Assembly (NCBI RefSeq): GCF_004959765.1
Contig: NZ_SJZD01000008.1
Location: forward strand, 1-64,000
From: Flavobacterium sp. H122
Lineage (GTDB): Bacteria; Bacteroidota; Bacteroidia; Flavobacteriales; Flavobacteriaceae
Length of the DNA stretch: 64,000 nt
Reading direction: 5' to 3'
Part shown: one piece after another, positions 1-9,729 of the stretch
Layout of the letters: every line of letters begins with the position of its first letter
Numbering within the stretch: position 1 is the first letter of the stretch
Program-made: the position numbers and the translations under genes
The notes under the pieces: model-generated
The model's database searches: none
Told to the model about the DNA's origin: nothing
The model's input: only the letters and a program-made list of their open reading frames with translations

Positions 1-28
1 ATAAGATTTTGATAAATCTAAACTGCCT

Positions 29-87
29 GAAGCCCACTGGGCTTCCTCCTCTTAATATCAAATGCTCCGTGCGGGCTTCGGGGCTTT
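29..87. other. GC-rich foldback DNA of unknown nature
   Basis: A GC-rich patch in AT-rich surroundings. GAAGCCC at 29-35 can pair with GGGCTTC at 39-45 (3-base loop) or with a second copy of GGGCTTC at 73-79, so two exclusive hairpins are possible. No reading frame of note crosses it. It may be the end of a structured RNA or a repeat whose remainder lies outside the window. I do not recognise a family. Confidence 0.3.
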
Positions 88-94
88 AAAAAAT

Positions 95-120
95 ACTATT
101 CAGAAAGGAATAGTTTTTTT
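95..120. terminator. Bidirectional intrinsic terminator
   Basis: A perfect 7-bp stem, ACTATTC (95-101) with GAATAGT (108-114), and a 6-base loop is followed by seven T on the plus strand. It is preceded by an A-run at 88-93 that gives a T-run on the minus strand. It lies just past the end of the minus-strand glycosylase gene and probably ends its transcript. Confidence 0.65.
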
Positions 121-171
121 GTTTATACGGTTTATGAAAAATACTTGTTGTTTATAATAAAGTTTTGGAAC

Positions 172-807
172 TTACTTGTTGTAATAACTGCAATGATTAC
201 TAATAGGGCAAATTTCACATTTTGGATTTGTTGGTCTGCATATTTCTCTTCCTAAAAATGATATTGACATGCCTATTTCTCCCCAAATTTCTTTTGGTAA
301 AAGCTGCATCAGCTGTTTTTCTACTTTGTTTCCATCTTTGGATTCAGAAATTAAACCAATTCTTGGTGCTACTCTGATGACGTGTAAATCAGCGATTATT
401 CCTTCAGCAGAGGCTTTCATTTCACGCATAATTACGTTGGCTGATTTTCTTCCAATGCCTTTAAGAGAGACTAAATTTTCCATGGTTAGCGGAATATTTT
501 TATCTTCTTTAAGTTCTTGTGCAATTTCAAGCAACCAATTGGCTTTAGTGACAAAATTTCTGACTTTTGAAATGTGTGGAATAAGTGCATCCGCATTTGA
601 AACAGCAAGACTTTCTAAATTTGGATAAGCTTGAAATAGCGAAGGGGAAATTTTATTGATATTGGCATCAGAATCCTGAGCTGATAAAATCACCATCGTC
701 ATTAATTGATACAAATTTTTGTATTCTAAAGGATGTTTTTTCCCTCTATATCTGTTTAATAAGGGTTCGAGTTTTGATGCCCATTCTTCTGCGAAAAGTG
801 TACTCAT
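172..807 (-). CDS. Endonuclease III-like DNA glycosylase/AP lyase
   Basis: A 211-residue protein of the HhH-GPD superfamily, whose members excise oxidised pyrimidines and cut the abasic strand in base-excision repair. The helix-hairpin-helix LKGIGRKSANV carries the catalytic-type Lys121, and ADLHVIRV carries the catalytic-type Asp140. Four C-terminal cysteines (190, 197, 200, 206) have the C-x6-C-x2-C-x5-C spacing of the 4Fe-4S loop. Length matches E. coli Nth (211). The sequence departs from Nth around the catalytic Asp (ADLHV for VDTHI), so it may be a paralogue rather than the main Nth. It starts 34 bases before the murF stop, with both genes on the minus strand. Confidence 0.88.
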   Translation of the reverse strand: MSTLFAEEWASKLEPLLNRYRGKKHPLEYKNLYQLMTMVILSAQDSDANINKISPSLFQAYPNLESLAVSNADALIPHISKVRNFVTKANWLLEIAQELKEDKNIPLTMENLVSLKGIGRKSANVIMREMKASAEGIIADLHVIRVAPRIGLISESKDGNKVEKQLMQLLPKEIWGEIGMSISFLGREICRPTNPKCEICPISNHCSYYNK

Positions 808-841
808 GGTATAATGAATAAAAAATCCAGCATAAGCTGGA

Positions 842-2128
842 TTAAATAATGTCTAATACTCTTTCAAGGGCCATACCTCTTGAGCCTTTGATCAATATTG
901 TGTTGTTGCCTATGTCAGATGTGACTTTTCTTTCTTTAAAATCATTAAAATCAGTATAGTAATGAATGTTGTTTTTTTCTATTTTCGATGTGTAAAAATC
1001 ATTTCCAATAAAATGAAACTCAATATCAGTATCATTAATAATTGATTCAATAAGTTTTTTGTGTTCTTGCAGGCTTTCATTTCCAAGTTCGAACATATCA
1101 CCAAGGATGGCTGTTTTTTTTCCTTCCAATTGCCTTAAATTGGTTAAAGCAGCACTCATACTGCTTGGGTTTGCATTATAGGCATCCAGGATTATCTTAT
1201 TTGTTCCTTTTTCAATTAATTGCGATCTATTATTTGATGGGATATAGTTCTCAATAGCCTTTTTTATATCATTATCAGAAATATTAAAGTATTTGCCGAT
1301 TGTAACAGCCGCGTTAATATTGTTTGCATTGTAGATTCCTATCAAATTTGATTTGATAGTTGTTTCATTGAAGTTTATGGTTACAAATGGTGAAGCTTCA
1401 ATAGATTTTATGGTTATATTTGGATTTTTACTTGAATCCGTTGAAAAAGTGTAACGGTCTAGTTTGCTCGTTTTTTGTTCCTGAATAGTGTCATCTAAAT
1501 TTACGAATACAGTTCTTCCGTTTTCTTGAAGATAATCGTACATTTCACTTTTTCCTTTGATTACTCCATCGATTCCTCCGAAACCTTCCAGATGAGCTTT
1601 TCCAAAATTAGTGATGTATCCATAATCAGGTTGCGCAATCTCACAAAGCATTTCAATTTCTTTTTGATGGTTGGCTCCCATTTCAACAATACCTATGTCG
1701 GTATCTTCCTTAAAGGAAAGTAGGGTAAGAGGTACTCCAATGTGGTTGTTTAAGTTTCCAAAAGTAGCATGAGTGTTATATTTTTTGCTTAAAACACATT
1801 TTATCAGCTCTTTTGTAGTTGTTTTTCCATTACTGCCGGTTAATGATATGATTGGGAGACCTAATTGATTACGATGATAATTGGCTAAATCCTGTAAAGC
1901 TTTTAAGGTATCCTGAACAAGAAGCATTTTGTTTTCATCTGTAAAATATTTTTTATTGTCAATGACAACAAAAAGAGCGCCTTTATTTAAAGCTTCCTGG
2001 GCAAATTCATTTGCGTCAAAATTATCACCTTTTAAAGCGAAAAAAAGTGAATTAGGAGTTATTTTTCTAGTGTCAGTGGAAATTGAGTCACACTGTAAAA
2101 AACATTGGTATAAATCTTCTATTCTCAT
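842..2128 (-). CDS. murF: UDP-N-acetylmuramoyl-tripeptide--D-Ala-D-Ala ligase MurF
   Basis: A cytoplasmic Mur ligase of 428 residues that adds D-Ala-D-Ala to the UDP-MurNAc-tripeptide in peptidoglycan synthesis. The ATP-binding loop GSNGKTTT is at about 98-105. The Mur central-domain signature VEMGANH and the C-terminal DAYNANPSSM and LGDMFELG segments typical of MurF follow. The length is slightly below the 450 or so of E. coli MurF, which is usual for Bacteroidetes. It lies downstream of gldJ on the same strand, separated by a strong terminator, so it probably has its own promoter in the short gap. Confidence 0.95.
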   Translation of the reverse strand: MRIEDLYQCFLQCDSISTDTRKITPNSLFFALKGDNFDANEFAQEALNKGALFVVIDNKKYFTDENKMLLVQDTLKALQDLANYHRNQLGLPIISLTGSNGKTTTKELIKCVLSKKYNTHATFGNLNNHIGVPLTLLSFKEDTDIGIVEMGANHQKEIEMLCEIAQPDYGYITNFGKAHLEGFGGIDGVIKGKSEMYDYLQENGRTVFVNLDDTIQEQKTSKLDRYTFSTDSSKNPNITIKSIEASPFVTINFNETTIKSNLIGIYNANNINAAVTIGKYFNISDNDIKKAIENYIPSNNRSQLIEKGTNKIILDAYNANPSSMSAALTNLRQLEGKKTAILGDMFELGNESLQEHKKLIESIINDTDIEFHFIGNDFYTSKIEKNNIHYYTDFNDFKERKVTSDIGNNTILIKGSRGMALERVLDII

Positions 2129-2149
2129 ATAACGAAGGTACTAAAAAAT

Positions 2150-2173
2150 AAAATCCCGCAAAAGCGGGATTTT
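2150..2173 (-). terminator. Intrinsic terminator after gldJ
   Basis: AAAATCCCGC (2150-2159) and GCGGGATTTT (2164-2173) form a perfect 10-bp stem with an AAAA loop, flanked by A-rich and T-rich tracts. It lies between the gldJ stop and the murF start on the minus strand, so it should separate the two transcripts. Confidence 0.8.
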
Positions 2174-2190
2174 AAAATGAAAGTATGTTA

Positions 2191-3921
2191 TTATTTTTTT
2201 CTATTTCTAGGTGTCTTTTTGAAATCAGCTTTAGGACCTACTCTTGACATTGCACATCTGAATCCAATGTAGTCAGTAGCAATATCTTGATTCATATATC
2301 TTCTTGAAGCTGGATCCAACCAGTAAGCTCTGTCTTTCCAAGAACCTCCTTTGTAAACTCTTACGTCATCTCCAACCAAAGTTGTTCTTTTGTCTGATTT
2401 ATCGAACTTTCTTTCGATTTTTCCAGTACTGTCTGCGTCTACTTTATGGATAGGAGAATCATACATTCTTTTCTTGTCTCTTAATGTACCACCGTCTTCA
2501 TCACTTGCATTATAATAGAATCTTGAAGATTGTTTGTCACCGTCTCTGAATCCAATATTATCACTTTGTGAGAAATTTTGTCTTAAATAAGTTTCGTTTT
2601 CATCAACCGGAACCTGTGCAATTTCTCCTGGTTTGTTTCTAGCGATGATTTTACCATTGCTTAAAGTGTCATATTTAATTGTTTCTGTGGTTACAAATTC
2701 AATTTTACCTTCTTTGTCAATTTTGTTTTTAGTATAAATGTTACCACGGAAATAGTTGAAATCATTTGCTTCGTCATCAACGATAGGTCTGTAAACGTCT
2801 TGTACCCATTCAGCTACGTTACCAGCCATGTCATATAAACCGAAATCATTTGGTTTGTATGATTTTACAGGAGCTGTAATATCAGCATTGTCATCAGACC
2901 AACCTGCAATTCCTCCGTAATCTCCTTTACCTTGTTTGAAGTTAGCCAACTGGTCACCTCTGGTGATTCTGTTTCCGGAACGTGTATATTGACCTTTCCA
3001 AGGATATTTCTTTTGACCTCTGTAAATATTGTATTCTCTTGTTCCTACGTCAGCAGCGGCAGCATATTCCCACTCAGCCTCAGTTGGTAATCTGTATTCA
3101 GGTAATAAAGTACCTGAAGTTTTTTGTGCATATACATTTCTAGGTCCATCTACACCAGCCGTTGCAGAAGTATCAGCTTTTGCTTTTTTAGCAGATTTTC
3201 CTGCTGGTCTTCCCATTTGCTTTTGCAGAACAATTTCATCGTTACCACTGAAAGCAGTTGATGGCGATACCAAATAAGCCTCTGTATCAAAGTTGTTGTT
3301 TGCATCAACATCTACTAATTTAGCTCCTTTTTTCATGTATCCCTCTCTCTCAAGGATAGCTTCGTTTACACGGTTGGTTCTCCATTTAGCATATTCAGTA
3401 GCCTGAATCCAGTTTACACCTACCACAGGATATTGTGAATATGCTGGGTGACGTAAATAATTATTGGTCATAGTTTCATTGTAACCTAATCTGTTTCTCC
3501 AAACTAAAGTGTCCGGTAATGCACCATTATAGATGTGTTTGTAATTTTCTTCAGTAGGAGGGAATACTCTTTTAATCCAATCCAGATATTCCATGTAAGA
3601 GAAGTTGGTAACTTCAGTCTCATCCATGTAAAAAGATTGTACGTGTTGCTGAGAAGGTGTGTTGTTCCAGTCATGCATAACGTCATCCTGAATTTTACCC
3701 ATCGTAAACGTACCACCTTCAACTAGTACCAAACCAGGAGCTGTTTCTTGTTTAGTAAAATTAGAATTGTACTGGAAACCCCCATTAGGGTCATTAATTT
3801 TCCAGCCAGTTGCAGCTGAAGTGTTTTTTGAACTTGACTTTTTACTACAGCTCGTAGTAAAACCTAAAAGCACTAACGCTGAAAATAGGGCTCTTACAGT
3901 CATCATTTTGTTTACTTTCAT
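2191..3921 (-). CDS. gldJ: Gliding motility lipoprotein GldJ
   Basis: A 576-residue outer-membrane lipoprotein required for Flavobacterium gliding and for a stable type IX secretion/gliding machinery. The N-terminal signal ends in a lipobox with Cys25 (FTTSC). The body is a formylglycine-generating-enzyme-like (FGE-sulfatase) fold: an N-terminal VEGGTFTMG segment, YRLPTEAEWEYAAA, DMAGNVAEWVQD and a C-terminal GGSWKDRAYW...GFRCAMSR. The family uses this fold structurally in GldJ and GldK. The gene is divergent from porU, the arrangement known in F. johnsoniae. Assignment to GldJ rather than GldK rests on this context plus length. Confidence 0.93.
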   Translation of the reverse strand: MKVNKMMTVRALFSALVLLGFTTSCSKKSSSKNTSAATGWKINDPNGGFQYNSNFTKQETAPGLVLVEGGTFTMGKIQDDVMHDWNNTPSQQHVQSFYMDETEVTNFSYMEYLDWIKRVFPPTEENYKHIYNGALPDTLVWRNRLGYNETMTNNYLRHPAYSQYPVVGVNWIQATEYAKWRTNRVNEAILEREGYMKKGAKLVDVDANNNFDTEAYLVSPSTAFSGNDEIVLQKQMGRPAGKSAKKAKADTSATAGVDGPRNVYAQKTSGTLLPEYRLPTEAEWEYAAAADVGTREYNIYRGQKKYPWKGQYTRSGNRITRGDQLANFKQGKGDYGGIAGWSDDNADITAPVKSYKPNDFGLYDMAGNVAEWVQDVYRPIVDDEANDFNYFRGNIYTKNKIDKEGKIEFVTTETIKYDTLSNGKIIARNKPGEIAQVPVDENETYLRQNFSQSDNIGFRDGDKQSSRFYYNASDEDGGTLRDKKRMYDSPIHKVDADSTGKIERKFDKSDKRTTLVGDDVRVYKGGSWKDRAYWLDPASRRYMNQDIATDYIGFRCAMSRVGPKADFKKTPRNRKK

Positions 3922-4022
3922 ACTTTCAGTAGGTAATTATTTTGTGTCGCAATATAATAATTAAGCATTAAACTGCAACAACCTTGGTTAAATATTTTAA
4001 AATTTTCTTAAAATTTGTTCTG

Positions 4023-4030
4023 CAAAGATA
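4023..4030 (-). promoter_or_regulatory. Candidate -7 box for gldJ
   Basis: Read on the minus strand this is TATCTTTG, a match to the Bacteroidetes -7 consensus TAnnTTTG, about 100 bases before the gldJ start. I see no convincing TTG -33 element at the usual distance, so it is only a candidate. Confidence 0.3.
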
Positions 4031-4117
4031 ATCTATAACGTAAGATATGAAAATTTATTATTTAAAAGTATAAATTTACAACGTAATATTTTATGTCAAA
4101 AATTCGTTTGTTCTATT

Positions 4118-7100
4118 ATGAAGCATTTTTTACTCCTTATAGTATTCTTATTTCCAAAATTGATTCTTGCTCAGGACAGAAGCGGCGAGATTGTATTGAA
4201 GTGGAATAAAACAGCTTTTAGATTTAACGAAAAGGTAGTTATAGACATACCGAACTTTCAGAGCGAAAACCTGGTGTTTAACGCAGATAAGAACACATTG
4301 CTGTTCTCAAAAAAAATTGAAGGCAAAATTACTGCCGATGAAACTTCTTTAGCAATCACAAATGTACGATATGAGCTTATTCCGGAAAATGAGCTGGGAA
4401 AATTAAACAGGAGTGCTTTTGAACTTCTACCGCAATTTAAGATTAGTAATATTTCGGCACGAAATGAAAATTCTGTATTGTTAACATTTAATCCTATTAT
4501 AAAGGAGGGGGGCAGTTTCAAAAAAATTGTTTCTTTCAACTATTCATACAACTCAAAGAATATAAATGTATTCAGAACTTCCCAGAATAGAATCGGTTTA
4601 CAGTCATCAGTTTTAAAGGATGGCGAATGGCGTAGGTTTTACGTTGAAAAATCAGGTGTTTATAAAATTTCCAAATCTTTTTTGAGTCAATTGGGTGTTA
4701 ATGTTAATGCTGATCCAAGAAACCTGAAAATTTACGGGAACGGTGGTGCTATGATACCTTTGGTGAATAGCGAGAACACTGTTTTTGATTTACAGGAAAA
4801 TGCAGTGCAGTTTGTCGGGGAAAATGATGGTGTGTTTAATGATTCTGACTACATACTAATGTATTGCGAAGGGATGGATAACTGGAGTAATGATAATCAA
4901 TGTCATACGAATCTATATGCTGACAGGTCATATTATTATGTTACAACGAACAGCAGTGCGGGTAAAAGAATGGCGGATTATGTTGAGCCTTCCGGGACGC
5001 CAGATGTAGTTTATAATAAGTATGATGACTACGTTTTTTATGAGAAAGATGAAATTAATATTGGCGCGATAGGCAGAAAATGGTTTGGTGAGAGATTAAG
5101 CTCGCAAAGCAGTTTTAAATTTGACTTTGCTATTCCTGACCGAGATCCTTTATCACCTTTTTTATTGAAAATCCGTATGGCTGCCACAAGTTCCTCATCA
5201 ACGAGTGTTAAAGTTTCTGTTAATGGAACTCAGGCAGGCGATGCATTCTTTTCGGGTATATTTGATTTAGGTTCCATTAAGGCAGTAGAGTCAAATTTTG
5301 TTTATACAGGTTCCGCAGCCTCATCAAATATTTCTGTAGATCTGGCTTATAACAACAATGGTAATCCAGCTTCTGCTTCATATTTGGATTTTATAACGAT
5401 TCAATCAAAAGTTTTTTTAAAAGGCAAGGGGAAACAATTTCGATTTAAAATTGACGAAGTAAAAAATAATACAGGAATTTGTCAGTATGACTTTACTGAT
5501 ATGGCTGTGGTTAAACAGATTTGGGATATTTCAGATAAATACAGTGTAAGTGTTATCAGAAAATCAACTGAATCAAATTTTTCTTTTAAATCTGATATGG
5601 GAACCGAAAAATATTTTTTGGTTGTAGAGGAGTCAGATTTTTATTCGCCAAAAGCTGATAATACATCACGTGTAGTCAATCAGGATTTGAAAGGGACAGT
5701 TTTTTTGGATAGTCAGAATAATATCCGCCCTTTGGATTATTTGATTGTCTGTCCTGATTTTTTAATGTCGCAGGCAGAGAGACTGGCTGATTTTCATAGA
5801 AATTATTCAGGTTTGAGTGTGAAAGTTGTTGGTCTGGATGAAATTTATCACGAGTTTTCATCTGGTAAGCAGGATATTGGAGCTATCAGAAATTTTGTAA
5901 AATACATATATGACAATCCTCAGCAAGGGCAGAATATAAAATACCTGTGTCTTTTTGGGGATGCTTCTTTTGATTTTAAAAATAGGATATCGAAAAACAC
6001 GAACATAGTCCCGGTCTTTCAGTCGCTTGACAGTTATACTCTGTTTTCTTCTTTTGTGTCAGATGATTATTTTGGATTGATGGACGATAGTGAGGGTAAT
6101 ATGATTGGGGCTCAAGGTCTTGATATTGCAGTGGGCAGGATATTGGTTACTAATATTCAGGAAGCTGAACAAATGGTAACTAAAATTATAGATTATCATG
6201 ATCAAAAAGCATTTGGGAAATGGAGAAATAATTTGGTTTTTTTAGCTGATGATGTTGATAAACAAAGTGATGCGAGTCTGCAGTCTAATTTAGATGCAAT
6301 GTCAGAAAACATTACTGCCAACAGACCGTTTTTTAATTCTAAAAAAATATTCATGGACGCTTATGTTCAGGAAACTTCTTCCGGTGGCCAAAGATATCCT
6401 GTTGCTAAAAATGAATTTTTAAACAGTTTTAATCAAGGTGCTTTGGTTATTGATTATCTGGGACATGGGGGAGAGGATGGTTTTTCCGGGGAAAGAATAT
6501 TTGACATTGCTGATGTTAAAAGTTTGAACCATCAATATAAATATCCTTTATTTATAACCGTAACATGTGAATTTACACGTTTTGACAACCCTCTTAGGGA
6601 AACAGGAGGGGAAGAAGCATTTAAAATGGAGTTTGGCGGACCAATATCATTAATTACCACTACCAGACAGGTTGGTCAGACAACAGGTGAAAATTTCAAT
6701 ACAAATCTTGCGCCTATTTTATTCGCTTATAATAGTAATGAGAAAGTTTCCATTGCTGAAGTCTTAAGGAAAACCAAGACAGCAACAATGAGTACAGGTA
6801 ATTATGTGATTTCATATATAGGTGATCCGGCCTTAAAACTTGCTATTCCTGAACCTGAAATCAAGATTACAAAAATCAATGATATTTCAATGTCTGCTTT
6901 TACAGGGTCGCTTGAGGCGCTGGCTAAAATTAAAATATCAGGTGAAATAGTTGATGGTTCAAATAACGTACTCTCTGATTATAATGGTGAGCTTTTTGTA
7001 AACATATATGATAAGTTCATTGATAAGACTACTCTGGCTAATGACGGAATAACAGTTGGAGGTGTGCCTTATAAAATAACTTTCAAAGCATTGGGGGAAA

Positions 7101-7951
7101 CAATTTTTAAAGGAAATGCTTCTGTTAAGAATGGATTGTTTGAATTTTTCTTTGTAGTTCCAAAAGATATTAAAGTTCCTGTTGGTAACGGTAAAATAAG
7201 TTTGTATTCTAAAAAAGAAAATGCTCTTGTAGATAATCAAGGGTATGAGCTGAATGTTAAAGTCGGCGGTGTAAATGTAAACGCAGTTGCCGATAATGTT
7301 CCGCCGACGGTCCGCTTGTTTATGAATGATGAATCTTTTGTAAATGGAGGGATTACTAATCAGTCTCCTGTATTGCTTGCTTTTTTAGAAGACGAGAATG
7401 GGATAAATACTGCCGGAGGTATCGGTCATGATATTCAGGTATATTTAGACGGGAAAGAAACAGAATTAATTTTACTTAATGATTACTACGATACAGAAAA
7501 AGATGATTATACTAAAGGGGTTGTAAGATATCAGTTAAAAGGTTTGACCCCTGGCTTGCATGTGCTGACATTAAAAGTGTGGGATGTGTACAATAATTTG
7601 GTAACTTCTGAGTTACAATTTGTTGTAGCGGATGATAGTCAAATTAAACTGACAAATGTGTTGAATTATCCAAACCCGTTTGTTAGTCATACAGAGTTTT
7701 GGTTTACGCATAATAAACCGTTCGAGCCTTTGGAAGTACAGGTTCAGATAATGACCATAACAGGTAAGATAGTTTGGACAAAAAATCAGACTGTTACTAC
7801 CGTAGGTTTTACATCGAGAGACATTACATGGGACGGCAGAGATGATTTTGGGGATAAAATTGGAAAAGGAGTTTATATTTATAAATTGACAGTTAAATCA
7901 ACTTTTTCGAACAAAAAAACTGAAAAATTTGAAAAATTAGTAATACTTTAA
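4118..7951 (+). CDS. porU: Type IX secretion system sortase PorU
   Basis: A 1277-residue cell-surface C25 (gingipain-like) cysteine peptidase. It removes the C-terminal signal of T9SS cargo and, with PorV, transfers cargo to a surface anchor. A signal peptide ends near residue 19 (ILAQ). The peptidase domain holds the catalytic-type His783 in YLGHGGEDG and Cys817 in VTCEFTRFD. Ig-like domains follow, and the last 90 or so residues end in a T9SS-type segment (WDGRDDFGDKIGKGVYIY). Length and position beside gldJ and porV are as in F. johnsoniae. porV follows with a 39-base gap, suggesting one operon. Confidence 0.95.
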   Translation: MKHFLLLIVFLFPKLILAQDRSGEIVLKWNKTAFRFNEKVVIDIPNFQSENLVFNADKNTLLFSKKIEGKITADETSLAITNVRYELIPENELGKLNRSAFELLPQFKISNISARNENSVLLTFNPIIKEGGSFKKIVSFNYSYNSKNINVFRTSQNRIGLQSSVLKDGEWRRFYVEKSGVYKISKSFLSQLGVNVNADPRNLKIYGNGGAMIPLVNSENTVFDLQENAVQFVGENDGVFNDSDYILMYCEGMDNWSNDNQCHTNLYADRSYYYVTTNSSAGKRMADYVEPSGTPDVVYNKYDDYVFYEKDEINIGAIGRKWFGERLSSQSSFKFDFAIPDRDPLSPFLLKIRMAATSSSSTSVKVSVNGTQAGDAFFSGIFDLGSIKAVESNFVYTGSAASSNISVDLAYNNNGNPASASYLDFITIQSKVFLKGKGKQFRFKIDEVKNNTGICQYDFTDMAVVKQIWDISDKYSVSVIRKSTESNFSFKSDMGTEKYFLVVEESDFYSPKADNTSRVVNQDLKGTVFLDSQNNIRPLDYLIVCPDFLMSQAERLADFHRNYSGLSVKVVGLDEIYHEFSSGKQDIGAIRNFVKYIYDNPQQGQNIKYLCLFGDASFDFKNRISKNTNIVPVFQSLDSYTLFSSFVSDDYFGLMDDSEGNMIGAQGLDIAVGRILVTNIQEAEQMVTKIIDYHDQKAFGKWRNNLVFLADDVDKQSDASLQSNLDAMSENITANRPFFNSKKIFMDAYVQETSSGGQRYPVAKNEFLNSFNQGALVIDYLGHGGEDGFSGERIFDIADVKSLNHQYKYPLFITVTCEFTRFDNPLRETGGEEAFKMEFGGPISLITTTRQVGQTTGENFNTNLAPILFAYNSNEKVSIAEVLRKTKTATMSTGNYVISYIGDPALKLAIPEPEIKITKINDISMSAFTGSLEALAKIKISGEIVDGSNNVLSDYNGELFVNIYDKFIDKTTLANDGITVGGVPYKITFKALGETIFKGNASVKNGLFEFFFVVPKDIKVPVGNGKISLYSKKENALVDNQGYELNVKVGGVNVNAVADNVPPTVRLFMNDESFVNGGITNQSPVLLAFLEDENGINTAGGIGHDIQVYLDGKETELILLNDYYDTEKDDYTKGVVRYQLKGLTPGLHVLTLKVWDVYNNLVTSELQFVVADDSQIKLTNVLNYPNPFVSHTEFWFTHNKPFEPLEVQVQIMTITGKIVWTKNQTVTTVGFTSRDITWDGRDDFGDKIGKGVYIYKLTVKSTFSNKKTEKFEKLVIL

Positions 7952-7990
7952 TAAAAGCAATTATATTTGCTGCATATTTCAGATAAACAA

Positions 7991-9163
7991 ATGAAAAAAA
8001 TAGTTTTAGTTCTTTTTGGACTTTTTTTGGGGATTAATTCCTATTCGCAAAACGAAAGGCCGATTACCACAGCGGTACCCTTTTTATTAATAGCAGCTGA
8101 TGCAAGAGCAGCCGGTCAGGGGGACATGGGCGTTGCTACTTCGCCGGATGCCTTTTCACAACAGTATAATCCTGCAAAATATGCCTTTTCTTTGAAAAAA
8201 CAAGGGGTTTCAGTGAGCTATACACCTTATTTGACAGAGTTGGTCAGCGATATGTCTTTAGGTCAGTTGACTTATTTTAACAGAATTAACGAAAGAAGTG
8301 CTTTTGCAGCAAGTTTTAGATATTTTGGATTAGGTGAAATTGAATTAAGAGAAAATCCTGATGATCCGGGGAATATTGTAAAACCAAATGAATTAGCTAT
8401 TGACGGTTCTTATTCATTGCAGTTAAGCGATAAATTTTCAATGGCTGTTGCCGGAAGATATATCCGTTCCAATTTAAGAATTCCTTCTGCAACAGGTGAT
8501 GCTTCAGCGGCAAATAGTTTTGCTGTCGATGTGGCTGGTTATTACGAATCTTCAGAAGTTGCTTATAGTGATTTTAACGGTAGATGGAGAGCCGGTTTTA
8601 ATTTGCAGAACATGGGGCCAAAAATATCTTATGATGGTGATGTGGAAAGAAGTTCGAATTTTTTACCGGCTAATTTCAAACTTGGAGGTGGATTTGATTT
8701 TATTTTTGATGAGTATAATAAACTTTCAACTTCTCTTGAGTTTAATAAGCTCTTAGTCCCTACACCGCAAAAAGTAAAGGATTTGAATAATGATGGTACT
8801 ATTGACAGTACAGAATATCAAGCGGCAGCTGATGCATATAACGGAACAGGTTGGGTTTCAGGAATGTTTAAATCTTTCGGAGATGCGCCTGATGGTTTCA
8901 GTGAAGAGGTGAAAGAGGTTAACTGGGCTGCAGGCTTGGAATATTGGTATCAGGATTCTTTTGCTTTACGCGGAGGTTACTTTAACGAAAGTAAAGATAA
9001 AGGTTCGAGAAAATTTGCTACTTTGGGAGCAGGTTTTAAATATACATCTATCAAAGTTGATGTTTCTTATTTGTTCTCAATGTCGAAAGTGAAAAATCCA
9101 TTAGAAAATACATTGCGTTTTTCATTGACGTTTAATTTCGGAGATGATTACGATCAGTATTAA
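7991..9163 (+). CDS. porV: Type IX secretion outer-membrane protein PorV (LptO)
   Basis: A 390-residue outer-membrane beta-barrel of the PorV/LptO family. It shuttles T9SS cargo from the translocon to PorU and is needed for secretion of most cargo with C-terminal signals. The start is taken at ATG 7991, which gives a clean signal peptide (MKKIVLVLFGLFLGINSYSQ). An in-frame TTG at 7967 would spoil it. Visible hallmarks are the conserved N-terminal PFLLIAADARAAGQGDMGVA segment followed by QQYNPAKYAF, and a C-terminal strand ending in FSLTFNFG. It is co-directional with porU and followed by a terminator. Confidence 0.94.
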   Translation: MKKIVLVLFGLFLGINSYSQNERPITTAVPFLLIAADARAAGQGDMGVATSPDAFSQQYNPAKYAFSLKKQGVSVSYTPYLTELVSDMSLGQLTYFNRINERSAFAASFRYFGLGEIELRENPDDPGNIVKPNELAIDGSYSLQLSDKFSMAVAGRYIRSNLRIPSATGDASAANSFAVDVAGYYESSEVAYSDFNGRWRAGFNLQNMGPKISYDGDVERSSNFLPANFKLGGGFDFIFDEYNKLSTSLEFNKLLVPTPQKVKDLNNDGTIDSTEYQAAADAYNGTGWVSGMFKSFGDAPDGFSEEVKEVNWAAGLEYWYQDSFALRGGYFNESKDKGSRKFATLGAGFKYTSIKVDVSYLFSMSKVKNPLENTLRFSLTFNFGDDYDQY

Positions 9164-9184
9164 AAGAATTATTAATAAATTTAA

Positions 9185-9224
9185 AAATCCAAATTTCAGT
9201 AAAATGAGATTTGGATTTTTTTTC
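9185..9224 (+). terminator. Intrinsic terminator after porV
   Basis: AAATCCAAAT and ATTTGGATTT form a 10-bp stem around a loop of about 13 bases, followed by a T-run ending at about 9224. It sits between porV and cdd, so cdd may be transcribed mainly from its own promoter or by readthrough. Confidence 0.6.
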
Positions 9225-9240
9225 CCTTAAAAATTACCAA

Positions 9241-9723
9241 ATGAAGGAGATTAAAATCGAAACGCAGCTTACAATTTTTGATTCAATAAATGAATTGGAT
9301 AAAGAGGTTAAAGAGTTAATGGAAAAAGCAATTGAGGCAAGAAAAAATGCTTATGCCCCTTATTCAAAGTTTAATGTCGGAGCGGCGCTTTTACTTGAAA
9401 ATGGTCAGACGGTAATTGGTTCAAACCAGGAGAATGCCGCGTATCCGTCAGGATTGTGTGCGGAAAGAGTAGCTGTCTTTCATGCAGGAGCAGTATTTCC
9501 AAATACCAGGATTTTAAAAATAGCAATTACTGCAGGTTCAACACTAACTGCTACTACAAAACCTATTCCTCCTTGTGGTTCCTGCCGTCAATCATTGTTT
9601 GAATATGAATTTAAACAAGATTCCGGTATTGAAGTTTATTTTATGGGTGAAACAGGTGAGGTCTATAAGTCTGATTCAATTCAAAATTTATTGCCGCTTA
9701 CGTTTGATAAGAACTTTTTATAA
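9241..9723 (+). CDS. cdd: Cytidine deaminase
   Basis: A 160-residue zinc enzyme converting cytidine or deoxycytidine to the uridine form in pyrimidine salvage. The zinc and catalytic residues are visible: Cys73 and Glu75 in GLCAERVAV, and Cys112 and Cys115 in PPCGSCRQ. The substrate-binding YSKFNVGAAL segment lies near residue 45. The start is placed at ATG 9241 rather than the in-frame TTG at 9211, which lies inside the preceding terminator. A cdd gene after porV and before pdhA is the usual Flavobacterium order. Confidence 0.94.
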   Translation: MKEIKIETQLTIFDSINELDKEVKELMEKAIEARKNAYAPYSKFNVGAALLLENGQTVIGSNQENAAYPSGLCAERVAVFHAGAVFPNTRILKIAITAGSTLTATTKPIPPCGSCRQSLFEYEFKQDSGIEVYFMGETGEVYKSDSIQNLLPLTFDKNFL

Positions 9724-9729
9724 GCATTT

